NCBI GenBank assembly: GCA_035939775.1
Contig: DASZFO010000110.1
Span: 1-43,139 of the forward strand
DNA: 43,139 bases
Origin: Pirellulales bacterium
GTDB lineage: Bacteria > Planctomycetota > Planctomycetia > Pirellulales > DATAWG01
Direction: 5' to 3'
Below are positions 25,024 through 33,405 of the stretch, one piece after another (the stretch's first letter is position 1; every line of letters begins with the position of its first letter). A program made the position numbers and the translations under genes. The notes under the pieces are model-generated. The model saw only the letters and a list, made by a program, of their open reading frames with translations. It was not told the origin of the DNA and ran no database searches.

Positions 25024-25920
25024 CTACACGCGCGATTCGTCGATCGCCGCTTTCGGTTTCCCTGGTATCTGCTGCGGCGGGAGCACCACGCCAAAGCTGA
25101 TGATATAGTGCACCGCTTGATCGACCGTCATGTCGAGATCGAGCACCTGGCTCTTGGGCACGAGGCGAACGTAGCCGCTCACGGGAACGGGGTTCACGTG
25201 CACCAGCACGGCGAGCACCGGTTCGCCGGCCAGCTCGCGGACCTCGCGCAGCCCTTCGCTGGCGACGAAGCCGATCTGCCATTGTCCCCGCGAAGGGTGC
25301 TCGAAGGCGATCACCCGTTTGAACTCCAGTTCCTTCTCCGTGAACATGTAGTCGGTCACTTGTTTGGCGGCGCCGTACACGCTGCGGACGACCGGAAGCT
25401 GCGTGATGCCATACTCGAAATGATCCCAGAATACTCGCCCCACGCCGGCCGCGAATAGGCTGCCGAGCACATACATCACCGCGACGAACACGATCAGAAA
25501 GATCGGCACGACGAACACCGGCCGTAGATAAACGATCTCGACATAGCGGCGATAAAACTCGCCGCCGCTCGTCGGCGGAGTCGCCGAGCCGAGCCCCTTG
25601 AGCACCGTGGTGTAGACGGCTAGCGGAATGAACTGGCCGTTTTCAAGCTGGCGGTATGACGTCGAATCCAAGACGAACACGCCCGGCTCATCCCCCGGCT
25701 TGGCGCCGGGCAGCTCATCCCGCACGTCGGCCAGCTTGAGCGCCAGCAGATTCCGAGTTTCCGTCGTCACCGGCTCGAGGACGTAACCCTTCACGGTCTG
25801 CCAAATCCAGACAAGGATCACGATCGTCAACAACGGCGGCAACAGCACGCCGAGGCCGCTGAGCAACGCGCTGCGAAACGGCCGCAGGCGACGCACCGGA
25901 ATGGCAGGTTGATCGGGCAC
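25024..25920 (-). CDS. DUF502 family membrane protein
   Basis: Two hydrophobic segments (about 18-42 and 133-157) anchor the protein in the inner membrane. The region after the second (GVGRVFWDHFEYGITQLPVVRSVYGAAKQVTDYM) and the later GFVTSE-like block (IGFVASEGL) are typical of DUF502. The family has been proposed as membrane-associated with no settled function. Start MPDQPAIPVRR; a GACGAAGGACGAA-type repeat lies just upstream. The end abuts a palindromic repeat. Confidence 0.85.
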   Translation of the reverse strand: MPDQPAIPVRRLRPFRSALLSGLGVLLPPLLTIVILVWIWQTVKGYVLEPVTTETRNLLALKLADVRDELPGAKPGDEPGVFVLDSTSYRQLENGQFIPLAVYTTVLKGLGSATPPTSGGEFYRRYVEIVYLRPVFVVPIFLIVFVAVMYVLGSLFAAGVGRVFWDHFEYGITQLPVVRSVYGAAKQVTDYMFTEKELEFKRVIAFEHPSRGQWQIGFVASEGLREVRELAGEPVLAVLVHVNPVPVSGYVRLVPKSQVLDLDMTVDQAVHYIISFGVVLPPQQIPGKPKAAIDESRV

Positions 25921-26059
25921 GAAACAAATTCGAAGTACGAAGGACGAAGGACGAAAACGGGAACTGCACTCAGCTTATATTACGGCTTGCTTCGAGGGGA
26001 GCGAAAGGGTAAGACACAGGTCGAAAGCTTATCGGGAAACACTTTTTGGGAGATCGACG

Positions 26060-26179
26060 ATGCGCACCCGTCCTCGCACCGAACGGGCCAAGGGCCTCAA
26101 GCGGCGCCGCTGCCCGAAATGCCACGCCCTCTTGCACCCGCAACGCAAGCGCTGCAAGAAATGCAGCAAAGAACTCTAG
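26060..26179 (+). CDS. Small basic zinc-ribbon protein (39 residues)
   Basis: ATG at 26060, TAG at 26177-26179. The protein is about one third Arg and Lys and contains CPKC, then 10 residues, then CKKC (residues 18-34), the spacing of a four-Cys zinc ribbon. A GGGAG lies about 7 bases upstream. A basic zinc ribbon of this size suggests RNA or ribosome binding, but that is inference. It stands alone between the divergent DUF502 gene and a repeat block, and the repeat begins 4 bases after its stop. Confidence 0.6.
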   Translation: MRTRPRTERAKGLKRRRCPKCHALLHPQRKRCKKCSKEL

Positions 26180-26183
26180 GAAC

Positions 26184-26346
26184 GCCTAACAAATCCGGCG
26201 GGGACTGTCTCCCTTTTGTGCGGGCACCATCGTCACGATGGTCGGCGGAGCGAAACGGGGACTGTCCCCTTCTCTCAGCCGGTTTAGAGCCTATCCGAAT
26301 TCCGCCGGGGACTGTCCCCCTCTCCGCAGGCGGTATTCGGATAGGC
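26184..26346. repeat. Tandem MITE-like palindromes (two types)
   Basis: 26184-26283 is a third copy of the GCCTAAC family with the inner palindrome ACCATCGTCACGATGGT. 26289-26346 is a variant with perfect 12-base ends GCCTATCCGAAT and ATTCGGATAGGC around the same CCGCCGGGGACTGTCCCC core. Confidence 0.85.
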
Positions 26347-26362
26347 ACTTAGTTATGTGCTC

Positions 26363-27568
26363 TTAGCGCCTCACCACGACGCGGGAGCCCATCGATAGGA
26401 TGTCGTAGACATCCTCGGCATCGCGGCTGTTGAGGTTCAGCCCGGCCGGGTGGATCGAGGCCGCGTCGGAGGTGCCGACGATCCCCATGTTGTTCCCCAG
26501 TCCGATCCAATGATGGATCGGCGAATTGGCTGCGCGGCTGGCGGCGCCGTTGCCGCCCGACCGGCCATCGAGCGATTTCTCGCCCACCTCGAAGTTTCCG
26601 TCCAAGCTGCGAGCCATTTCGCCGACCGCGACCAGGCTGAATCGCCCCGCGTAGCAATCTTCGACGATCAACGTAAGCTGCCTCTTTTCGAGATCGACAA
26701 TCGCCGTGAACGGGCCGCGGACCACTTTCAATTCATCCCCCGGAACCAGCCGGTTTGGATCGTCGATCCCGTTGATCTTCGCCAAGAGCTGCCACGGGAC
26801 CTTATACTGTGCGGCGATCGTCTCGAGCCGATCGCCCGCCTGTATCTTGTACGCCGGTTGCAGGAGGTGCTGGCGCGAATAGACCACCGTGCCCGCGAGC
26901 TGGCTCAGCAATTCGTTGAGCTGTCGAGAGTCTTCGGGGCTGAGCTGCGGGCTGTTGTACCACTTGGTCAACTTGCGAAGCGATTCGACGAGTTTGCCGT
27001 CGTTGAGCATCCCCTTCGCGCTCTCGAGCGCAGCGGCGAACGATTCTTGCGCCGGGGCAGGGGCCTTCATCGGGTCGCCGCGCGGCGTGAAGACCGCAGC
27101 CGGATCGGGCGGCTGTTGCGAGAACGGTCCTGCCGGCGCGCCTGCCGCGTCGTTTCGCGGCGCCTCGTTCCTCGACGCGTCCCCCTGGTGGAAAGGATCG
27201 CCCGCTGAGGGTTTCGACGGGTATCGCGCCGGCGCTTGCGAGACAGCCGGCGCGGCGAATTCGCCTCTGGAATCCGCGGCAGCGGAAGCGTCGGAGTTCG
27301 GCCGGCCGTAGGGATCCGATCCGGCCGCGTCCGTCCGCTCGCCGGGACGAGACATGGTCATCGGCGACTGACCGACTCGTGAGTCGTCAGCTTCGCCAGG
27401 TTGTATACCGACCGGCTTGGTCCAATCCCGGCCCGCGCCGGCCGGCGGCTCGGGCGCCGGACCTTTGTTGAGCACGACGTACACGCCGTACAAGATCGCG
27501 CCCAGCACAACCATCAGCATCATCGGTTTGAGCCAGCTCACAACCTCTCTCCTTGACAGCTTCACCAC
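26363..27568 (-). CDS. Membrane-anchored LysM - YkuD-like protein without catalytic Cys
   Basis: One N-terminal transmembrane segment (15-33), a long Pro/Ala/Asp linker, a helical region (174-225), a LysM peptidoglycan-binding module (240-284, YKIQAGDRLETIA) and a C-terminal L,D-transpeptidase-like domain (286-401). Active YkuD enzymes have GIHGT and SHGCIR. Here the matching positions read GIVGT (362-366) and HPAGLNLN (373-380), and the only Cys in the protein is C305. Cross-linking activity is therefore unlikely; a cell-wall-binding or regulatory role is inferred. No partner gene is adjacent. Confidence 0.8.
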   Translation of the reverse strand: MVKLSRREVVSWLKPMMLMVVLGAILYGVYVVLNKGPAPEPPAGAGRDWTKPVGIQPGEADDSRVGQSPMTMSRPGERTDAAGSDPYGRPNSDASAAADSRGEFAAPAVSQAPARYPSKPSAGDPFHQGDASRNEAPRNDAAGAPAGPFSQQPPDPAAVFTPRGDPMKAPAPAQESFAAALESAKGMLNDGKLVESLRKLTKWYNSPQLSPEDSRQLNELLSQLAGTVVYSRQHLLQPAYKIQAGDRLETIAAQYKVPWQLLAKINGIDDPNRLVPGDELKVVRGPFTAIVDLEKRQLTLIVEDCYAGRFSLVAVGEMARSLDGNFEVGEKSLDGRSGGNGAASRAANSPIHHWIGLGNNMGIVGTSDAASIHPAGLNLNSRDAEDVYDILSMGSRVVVRR

Positions 27569-27750
27569 GGGCCAAAACCTGAAAAAGCGGCGGAATCATA
27601 GGAAAACCCGCCGCCTTATGCTATGCCAGTTGCCCTGAAATTAGAGTGCCAATGCGGCAGTTCAGGGCATTTGCGCTGGTGGGCAGCGCGGGCGGCAGTT
27701 GATCGACATCGGCGATGCGAAGGACGATTCGCGCGGTTGTCACCCTCGTT

Positions 27751-28284
27751 CTAGCAATCAACCCCTAGAATCAGAACTGGGATGTCGATGTCGGCGACCC
27801 CTCGCGTGTCCAAATCCCAAACGAACTGCTCGAAATAGGAGACGCCAGTCGACATTTCCTGCGAGAACGCTTTGACCGGAACGATTTCGACTCCGCAGTC
27901 GATATAGCCGAGTTTGTGGAAGATTGTCATCTTTGCGCACATGCTACAGATCATATGGACGTCGGTTTTAAATTGGACTTCCACCGCCAGTTTTCTCTTT
28001 ACAAACTCGAATTCACGAAATGCACCGCCGTTTGGAGCATCGCATGCGACGCGAACGGTCTTCCAATCGGAAAACGAATCAAACTCCTTCTTGAGCGACC
28101 GACTCAATGATTGCGGATCGTACGGATTGCGTTGGGACGGCGCGCTGCCGTCGCCACTACCCTTGCGATGCTCGGATGCGGCCACGCGCGCGACCGCGTG
28201 ATTCACCTCCGACAATAGGTCCGGGTAACGACGGGCGATCTCTTCTTTCCCATGCTTGAACGAATAGGTGCCAGCGAGTCGCAT
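27751..28284 (-). CDS. BglII/BstYI-family type II restriction endonuclease-like protein
   Basis: A 177-residue protein. The active-site strand reads AVEVQF, matching the Glu-x-Gln of the BglII family, followed by AKMTIF, IDCGVEIVPVKAF and MSTGVSYFEQ, all hallmark blocks. The Asp expected nine residues before the catalytic Glu is Glu here (FEFVK). It should cut GATC-cored sites such as AGATCT or RGATCY; specificity cannot be read. The gene for a matching DNA methyltransferase is not in the window. A companion gene lies 50 bases upstream, and the region looks less GC-rich than its surroundings. Confidence 0.8.
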   Translation of the reverse strand: MRLAGTYSFKHGKEEIARRYPDLLSEVNHAVARVAASEHRKGSGDGSAPSQRNPYDPQSLSRSLKKEFDSFSDWKTVRVACDAPNGGAFREFEFVKRKLAVEVQFKTDVHMICSMCAKMTIFHKLGYIDCGVEIVPVKAFSQEMSTGVSYFEQFVWDLDTRGVADIDIPVLILGVDC

Positions 28285-28334
28285 CGAAATCCTCCCATGT
28301 ACGCGAGCAATTCAGCGGAAACGAAGTCGATTGT

Positions 28335-29279
28335 CTAATCTGTGTCTGCTGCCCCGTCACCGGCGAGGCGCCTCCACCAGTCAAAAACATTGGCGTACTC
28401 AAGAAACGTGCATAGCTCGGCAAGGCCGCTGGTCCGGAAAGTCGGCCGATTGACCTGACGCACAAACAGTGATCGCCGCGCATCATTGGAGACAACTGAG
28501 AATCTCGGGCGTATCGTCGGGAGCGTGAGGTGAAAGTCATTGAATCGCAAAAGACCTGAATATACCGGAGTCGAATGCTCGACCTCGAAGAGCGCCGCAA
28601 TGTCGCCGGAGCCGCGCTTCATCCAAATAACGTCGACTTCGCAAAGAACGTCGGCAATCGGCGTCGAGATTGCAGGCAACTCACCGCGAATTGCGAATGG
28701 GCTCGCAAGGCCCCAGTCAAGCTTCGCGCGGTCGCTTGCGGGCACCCAGATGTCGTTGCCCTTGCGCGTGCCGATTGCGCCCAAGAGCGTTTGAACTTGC
28801 GAGTGCGAAAGCTGAAGTGCCGCAGCCGAGGCTTCCTGACTTGCGCGACTGCTAAGTTCATTCCAACCGAAATAGCTCTCGACATTAAACCGCCCTGCCT
28901 TGACGAGATACAACTCCGCGCCTTCGGGTTGTAGATAAACTTGGGCCTTGAATTGACCGTCGTCGGCAGGAGCCACGGTCTGAAACACGTCTTCAAAATC
29001 CGCGAACGGCACGAGCAGGGGTTCGCTCTGACCATCCCAAAGAAAACAGATCGTTGAATTATGTCCCTCAAGTTGCAACAGGTCGGTCTTGCGAAGGCCG
29101 TAGAATGTCCTTCGCCCAGGATGAACTTTTGAATACCGAATATATACGCGGCCGTTCCCGCCACCGAGATCGTACAGCGATTGGCTGTCCGGCAACTTTT
29201 TCGCCGACGGAAACCGTGATAACAAATCGGCGAGGAATTGCGTCTTTATGTCGTTTGGCATATCGGACTTGGCCAGCAT
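28335..29279 (-). CDS. Companion protein of the BglII-like enzyme, possible PD-(D/E)XK fold
   Basis: About 315 residues with no signal or membrane segment. The C-terminal half has VDVIW, then after 14 residues LFEVEHS, an Asp...Glu-x-Glu arrangement like a PD-(D/E)XK nuclease core. The N-terminal half is well ordered (YIRYSKVHPGRRTFYGLR, ICFLWDGQSEPLLVPF). The frame extends to 29324; starts at 29324, 29279 and 29261 (MPNDIKTQF) are all possible, with no clear ribosome binding site. Its place beside the restriction enzyme suggests a second nuclease or specificity subunit; this is inference. Confidence 0.6.
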   Translation of the reverse strand: MLAKSDMPNDIKTQFLADLLSRFPSAKKLPDSQSLYDLGGGNGRVYIRYSKVHPGRRTFYGLRKTDLLQLEGHNSTICFLWDGQSEPLLVPFADFEDVFQTVAPADDGQFKAQVYLQPEGAELYLVKAGRFNVESYFGWNELSSRASQEASAAALQLSHSQVQTLLGAIGTRKGNDIWVPASDRAKLDWGLASPFAIRGELPAISTPIADVLCEVDVIWMKRGSGDIAALFEVEHSTPVYSGLLRFNDFHLTLPTIRPRFSVVSNDARRSLFVRQVNRPTFRTSGLAELCTFLEYANVFDWWRRLAGDGAADTD

Positions 29280-29352
29280 CACCGCGACATGGCGGCCGAA
29301 TAGCAGCAGCCGCGAGCGTGGCATCGCTCGCGAGATTCGACCGATGATACGT

Positions 29353-29390
29353 GCGACCTCGTCAATTCATCATCGGCCGACGTACCGCCC
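29353..29390. repeat. Duplicated remnant of the serpin gene 3' end
   Basis: GCGACCTCGTCAATTC at 29353-29368 is identical to 29775-29790, and the following 22 bases are close up to the shared TACCGCCC (ending 29390 and 29813). The downstream copy covers the last codons of the serpin gene, so a short direct repeat brackets about 390 bases. Confidence 0.7.
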
Positions 29391-29483
29391 CGCATTTTGG
29401 CGATATGGGTCTGATCATCCCCAGCACGGGTCGGGTTGCAACGTCGGGTTCGATCCGCCGACAGAGTGGACGCGTGGAGTGTC

Positions 29484-29648
29484 TCATACATCGACATTCC
29501 GGTTTTGATTGTCGGGGTCGATTGCGAGAAGCGCCAAAGCCTCGTCAATCGCCAGTCGCGTCTCATCTTCCATATCGTCCATGTTTAGTTCCGTCGTGTC
29601 CAATAAGCGACGAAGGCACTTCTCAAGCTGGTTTTCGCGCGATTCCAT
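29484..29648 (-). CDS. Small acidic protein, possibly part of the restriction island
   Basis: Fifty-four residues from the ATG at 29648, acidic and helical, with no known motif. The frame is open further upstream to 29750. It lies between the two copies of the duplicated serpin tail and upstream of the companion and restriction genes on the same strand. It may be a small regulator or an unused frame. Confidence 0.35.
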   Translation of the reverse strand: MESRENQLEKCLRRLLDTTELNMDDMEDETRLAIDEALALLAIDPDNQNRNVDV

Positions 29649-29783
29649 TCCGCCATCTTGCCGGCGCCAAATTGGCGAGTCAATAGGCGCCACAAGCCAT
29701 TTCAACTCAAAACAAAAGACAATATCGCATCCGAAATCCCGGTCCATCATTGCCGGAGGCAGGCGATCGTTCGCGCGACCTCG

Positions 29784-31019
29784 TCAATTCGTCGTCGGTC
29801 CCGTGTACCGCCCGAGGAACAGGATGCTGCCGGAATTCGTGTCGCGGATCAGGAAGATGAACGGATGATCGGCGACGAATCGCTCCGGCTCGCGGCGAAC
29901 CGGCATCGCCATCACCCCGGCGACGATGCCCGTCGCCGCGGCCGCCTCGGTCCCCTTTTCGTCCACCTCGACGTACGCTTTGTGGATCACGGCCGAGATG
30001 AACAGGTCGTTGCCGCCGTTCATGCCCGAGAAATCTGCGCTGCCGGGCGTGAACGCCAGCGGCATGCCCATCGCCGAGAGGACATGCGACAACTCGACCT
30101 CGCGCGTGACCTTGTATTTGGGCATCGACACCACGACGGATTGATTCTTCAGCCCGCCGATCCATTTCCGAAGGTTTTCCGACGAGAGCGACTTTTCCAA
30201 GTCGGCCAGGCCATCGACCTTCGCCGGCAGAAGCACGATCATCGCCAAGTCGCGTCCCTTGTACGGCATCGCGAGGACTTGCAGGTCGGTGAGCCGCTGG
30301 TAGCCGAAGCTCGATTGATGGTGCATCATCTGCACATCGGCCGTCTTCGCGGCTGAAACGTGGAACGGTTGGGCGGAAGTGGCTTCCTTCCCGAACGGCG
30401 TCTGCCAATCTCCCTTGAAATAGATCGCGTTGGTGAGGACCAGCCGCGTGTCGGCGCCGACCGCGCTGGCGGGAATGAGGTCCTTGATCTTGTCGTTGGT
30501 TTGCTTCTCGACCCAAGCGTTGATCGTCTGCCGCGCCGCTTCGGTCTGCCGCGCGAAATCCACTTGGGCCAGCTCCGCGCCGAACTGCTCGCGCGTGACC
30601 GTCAGAAACGCGTCGAGAAACTTGTAGCCCTGCTGCGCCCAGAGCCGGTTGGCGATGCTGAGTTGGTACTCGTGCTTGGCGCCCCCGGAGTTCAACTGTT
30701 TGAGGATCGTCGCGAACGAGGCATTAAGCTGCTCGGCCGGTTGAGTGAAGTGCATCGTCTGGGCCATTTGTTCGGCCGTTTGACCGCGGGCGCCGGCGTA
30801 CGTCATCGCCACGGCGAGCGAAATGCTCTCCGGCGAAACGAACACGTCGCCGCTCGATTCGGCCGACAGAAGTCGATACAAGTCGATCGCGAACTGATTG
30901 TTTCCCTCGACCAGTGGCGACGGCGCGCCGGCCGGCTTGGCAACCGCCCCCTGTACGCGGGCATTCCAGACAGCGCCAAAGACGCACGACGCTACGAGTA
31001 GGACAACGAGGACTTTCAT
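29784..31019 (-). CDS. Secreted serpin (serine protease inhibitor)
   Basis: A 411-residue protein with a signal peptide (1-24) and a complete serpin fold: NAIYFKGDWQTPF, MPKYKV, and the hinge VDEKGTEAAAATG that precedes the reactive-centre loop, closed by FVADHPFIFLIRD and SILFLGR. The intact small-residue hinge (TEAAAATG) is the sign of an inhibitory serpin that traps target proteases. The scissile bond would lie in the VAGVMAMPVRR stretch; which residue is P1 is not clear. Exported, so targets are envelope or external proteases. Its last bases are duplicated at 29353-29390. Confidence 0.93.
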   Translation of the reverse strand: MKVLVVLLVASCVFGAVWNARVQGAVAKPAGAPSPLVEGNNQFAIDLYRLLSAESSGDVFVSPESISLAVAMTYAGARGQTAEQMAQTMHFTQPAEQLNASFATILKQLNSGGAKHEYQLSIANRLWAQQGYKFLDAFLTVTREQFGAELAQVDFARQTEAARQTINAWVEKQTNDKIKDLIPASAVGADTRLVLTNAIYFKGDWQTPFGKEATSAQPFHVSAAKTADVQMMHHQSSFGYQRLTDLQVLAMPYKGRDLAMIVLLPAKVDGLADLEKSLSSENLRKWIGGLKNQSVVVSMPKYKVTREVELSHVLSAMGMPLAFTPGSADFSGMNGGNDLFISAVIHKAYVEVDEKGTEAAAATGIVAGVMAMPVRREPERFVADHPFIFLIRDTNSGSILFLGRYTGPTTN

Positions 31020-31039
31020 GGGATGCTCCGTGGTAAAGG

Positions 31040-31093
31040 GTGCGGATTCTTCGATTTTGGATTTGCGATTTTGGATTTTGGATTTGCTCGCAT
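31040..31093. repeat. Tandem-like GATTTTGGATTT words
   Basis: Irregular repeats of GATTTTGGATTTGCGATTTT lie directly upstream of the small Cys-rich gene and in frame with it. They belong to a class of low-complexity word runs seen elsewhere in the window. Confidence 0.6.
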
Positions 31094-31139
31094 TGGCATT
31101 ATAGGCAATCTCCGCGGGCTTTGGCTTCTATTGCGGCGG

Positions 31140-31454
31140 ATGGGTGTTGAGGCTAATTATTGTTGCGGCCGTCGATCGAATAGTAAGAAAAGGAACTTGA
31201 GCGATCTGCGGAGTTTGACCGTGGCGGGCGAGAATCTCGATCTATCGAGCGACGCATCGCGAGAAGCGGGTGAAAGCACTCGCCGGCGGCGGCCGTACGT
31301 CGGCATTCACTTCGCCTGCTGCGGCGTCTACGCCCATATCTCGCTGAATCGCGAGAAAACGGCCTATCTGGGCCACTGCCCGCGATGCCTCAAAAAGGTC
31401 GAAATCAAGATCGGCCCCGGCGGCACCGACGCCCGGTTTTTCACGGCCCACTAG
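31140..31454 (+). CDS. Small Cys-rich conserved hypothetical
   Basis: About 104 residues from the ATG at 31140. The conserved-looking core is RPYVGIHFACCGVYAHISL, then GHCPRC, ending GGTDARFF, with two Cys pairs (ACC and CPRC) that could bind zinc. A GTG at 31219 is an alternative start that would give a 78-residue protein consisting of little more than this core. Upstream sequence is a repeat, so the longer frame to 31023 is not used. No function is assigned. Confidence 0.6.
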   Translation: MGVEANYCCGRRSNSKKRNLSDLRSLTVAGENLDLSSDASREAGESTRRRRPYVGIHFACCGVYAHISLNREKTAYLGHCPRCLKKVEIKIGPGGTDARFFTAH

Positions 31455-31563
31455 AGACCAGAGGCCGGAGGCTAGGGGCCAGAGAGAAGCACGCGGACCT
31501 GCGGTCCGCCGCCCCAGCGCATATTGAGCGGATTTCGCGTTTCGCGTACCATCCGCAACCCGA

Positions 31564-32124
31564 ATGATCCGCTCCGTGCGGTTCCGCGTCTGCGTGCCCT
31601 CCTCTCGAGTCCCGAGCCCCCAGTCCCGAGCCCCGTTCTTGGACTTCGACGTTCAACGCTTCACCCGATGCTGCATCGTCTCCGGCCGAGAACTCGCGCC
31701 GGGAGAGACGTTCTATTCCGCGCTGATCCCGTCGGGCGCGAAGGTGGTGCGGCACGACTATTCGGTCGAAGCCTGGCAGGGTCCGCCCGCCGATGCGCTC
31801 GGCTGGTGGAAGTCGCAGGTGCCCACCGCCGAGACGAAGAAGTCGCAGTGGGCGCCGAACGACGTGATGCTCGATCTGTTCGACGAGCTGGCCGACCAGC
31901 CGGATCGGGCCGACATGCGCTACGTGCTCGCACTATTGCTCATCCGCCGTCGCGTGCTGCGTCTGGAAGAGACCGAGAAGGACGAGCAGCAGCGCGAAAC
32001 GCTGCTCGTCTATTGCCCGCGGCGCGAAACGGATTACAAGGTGCCGGTCGTCCTGCCCGACGCCGCACGGGCCGGCGAAATCCAGCAGACGCTGGCCCAC
32101 CTGTTGTTTCGCGCCGCCGCGTGA
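31564..32124 (+). CDS. Conserved hypothetical protein
   Basis: A 186-residue frame. The ordered part begins near residue 28 (FDVQRFTRCCIVSGRELAPGETFYSAL) and continues with WQGPPAD, GWWKSQVP and a helical C-terminus. Residues 1-27 are encoded by a repeat (CTCGAGTCCCGAGCCCCCAG-like words), so the true start is uncertain. No known domain is recognised. It precedes a probable lipoprotein gene on the same strand and may be co-transcribed with it. Confidence 0.65.
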   Translation: MIRSVRFRVCVPSSRVPSPQSRAPFLDFDVQRFTRCCIVSGRELAPGETFYSALIPSGAKVVRHDYSVEAWQGPPADALGWWKSQVPTAETKKSQWAPNDVMLDLFDELADQPDRADMRYVLALLLIRRRVLRLEETEKDEQQRETLLVYCPRRETDYKVPVVLPDAARAGEIQQTLAHLLFRAAA

Positions 32125-32136
32125 CTTCAGCAACGA

Positions 32137-32282
32137 TCAAAATGACGAATGTCGAATGACGAATGTCTAAAGAATGCCTAATGACGAATGACCGAATGGG
32201 GAAACGGCCACGCGCCGCTCGCGATTCGTCATTAGTGCTTCGTCATTCCTTAGACATTCGTCATTCGTCATTCGGCATTCTC
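32137..32282. repeat. Inverted runs of GACGAATGTC / GACATTCGTC words
   Basis: GACGAATGTCGAATGACGAA and relatives (32142-32190) face the complementary TTCGTCATTCCTTAGACATT and following words (32225-32282), forming a 140-base imperfect hairpin. The right arm and loop are translated as the N-terminus of the next gene. Confidence 0.8.
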
Positions 32283-33332
32283 CCAAAACCGGCGATTACC
32301 CTCGCGACGCTGCTCTTGCTCTTCACCGCCAGCGGCTCAGCCTGCCCCTGGATGCGGACTGGTGGCGAGATTCTGCCGGTCACGCTCCCCGACACCGCCA
32401 CTCTCGATCAGCTCACCGCCGCCGTGAACGACAACACAGCCCGAGTTCAGTCGCTCTTGGCGACCCAGGCGACGATTTCGCTGCCGGGCGCTCCTACGCT
32501 TCCCGTGAGTTTGGCGCTCGAGCCGCCGTTGCGATTCCGATTGCGAGCGAGCATCGCACTGATTGGCCCGGTGGTCGATCTGGGGAGCAACGACGAGCTG
32601 TTCTGGCTCTGGATCAAGCAGAGCCAGCCGCCGGCGCTGTATTACTGCCGGCACGATCAGTTCGCCGGCAGCGCCGCCCGCCGGCTCATGCCGGTCGAGC
32701 CGGAGTGGATCGTCGAGGCGCTAGGGCTAGTGCGGTTCGATCCGGCCGACCTGCCGCAGGGACCGACGCCGGTGGGGAGCGGCCGCGTACAGATTCGCTC
32801 CGTTCGGCACAGCTCGGTCGGCGAGTTGACGAAGATCACGGTCGTCGATCCGGCTCGCGCGATCGTGCTCGAGCAAGACCTGTACGATGTTCGCGGACAA
32901 CTCGTCGCCTCCGCGCGCACCAGTGCGCATCGCCGCGATCCCGTGACCGGCGCGATCCTGCCACGGCACATCGAGATCGACTACCCGGGCGCTCAGTTGA
33001 CGATGAAGATCGACATCGCCGATTTGCAGGTGAACGCGCTCGGGCCGCAGAACGCCCAGTATTGGATCAAGCCGGAATATGCCGGCTTTCCCGACATGAA
33101 CCTGGCCGACCCGAACATCCTTGCCCAGCCGGGCGGATTCGCGCCGCAGCCCAGTGGATTCGCGCCGCAGCCAGGCCCGACGCCTTTGCCCGGCGCACAG
33201 TTCGGTCCGCCGTCGTCCGTGCCCGCCTGGCAACCATCGGCGCCGCCGACCTCCGGCTATGCTCCGCCGCAGGGCTCAACTCCGGCGACGCCAACCGGCT
33301 ATCGCAGCCCGCGCTTCGCGCCCTATCCGTGA
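32163..33332 (+). CDS. Probable lipoprotein, LolA/DUF4292-like beta protein
   Basis: A hydrophobic segment (ITLATLLLLFTASGSAC, residues 45-61) ends in a Cys that resembles a lipobox. The body is a beta-rich region with alternating strands (LEPPLRFRLRASIALIGPVVDLG, ELFWLWIKQ) like LolA or DUF4292 proteins that bind lipid moieties, and the tail (310-389) is Pro/Gly-rich low complexity. The first 40 residues derive from a repeat, and there is no ATG, GTG or TTG after it and before the signal, so the start codon lies inside the repeat. The start given is provisional. Confidence 0.65.
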   Translation: MSKECLMTNDRMGKRPRAARDSSLVLRHSLDIRHSSFGILPKPAITLATLLLLFTASGSACPWMRTGGEILPVTLPDTATLDQLTAAVNDNTARVQSLLATQATISLPGAPTLPVSLALEPPLRFRLRASIALIGPVVDLGSNDELFWLWIKQSQPPALYYCRHDQFAGSAARRLMPVEPEWIVEALGLVRFDPADLPQGPTPVGSGRVQIRSVRHSSVGELTKITVVDPARAIVLEQDLYDVRGQLVASARTSAHRRDPVTGAILPRHIEIDYPGAQLTMKIDIADLQVNALGPQNAQYWIKPEYAGFPDMNLADPNILAQPGGFAPQPSGFAPQPGPTPLPGAQFGPPSSVPAWQPSAPPTSGYAPPQGSTPATPTGYRSPRFAPYP

Positions 33333-33339
33333 CGTGGGG

Positions 33340-33392
33340 TTACGGCACACGGAGCGTGCCTACTACGTAGCACGCACACTCCGCGTGCCGTC
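33340..33392. repeat. Palindromic repeat, GGCACGCTCCGCGTGCC family, second copy
   Basis: TACGGCACACGGAGCGTGCC is followed by its inverse GCACGCACACTCCGCGTGCC. It resembles the copy between trpB and trpA. Confidence 0.75.
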
Positions 33393-33405
33393 CGCCGCGA
33401 CGGGG

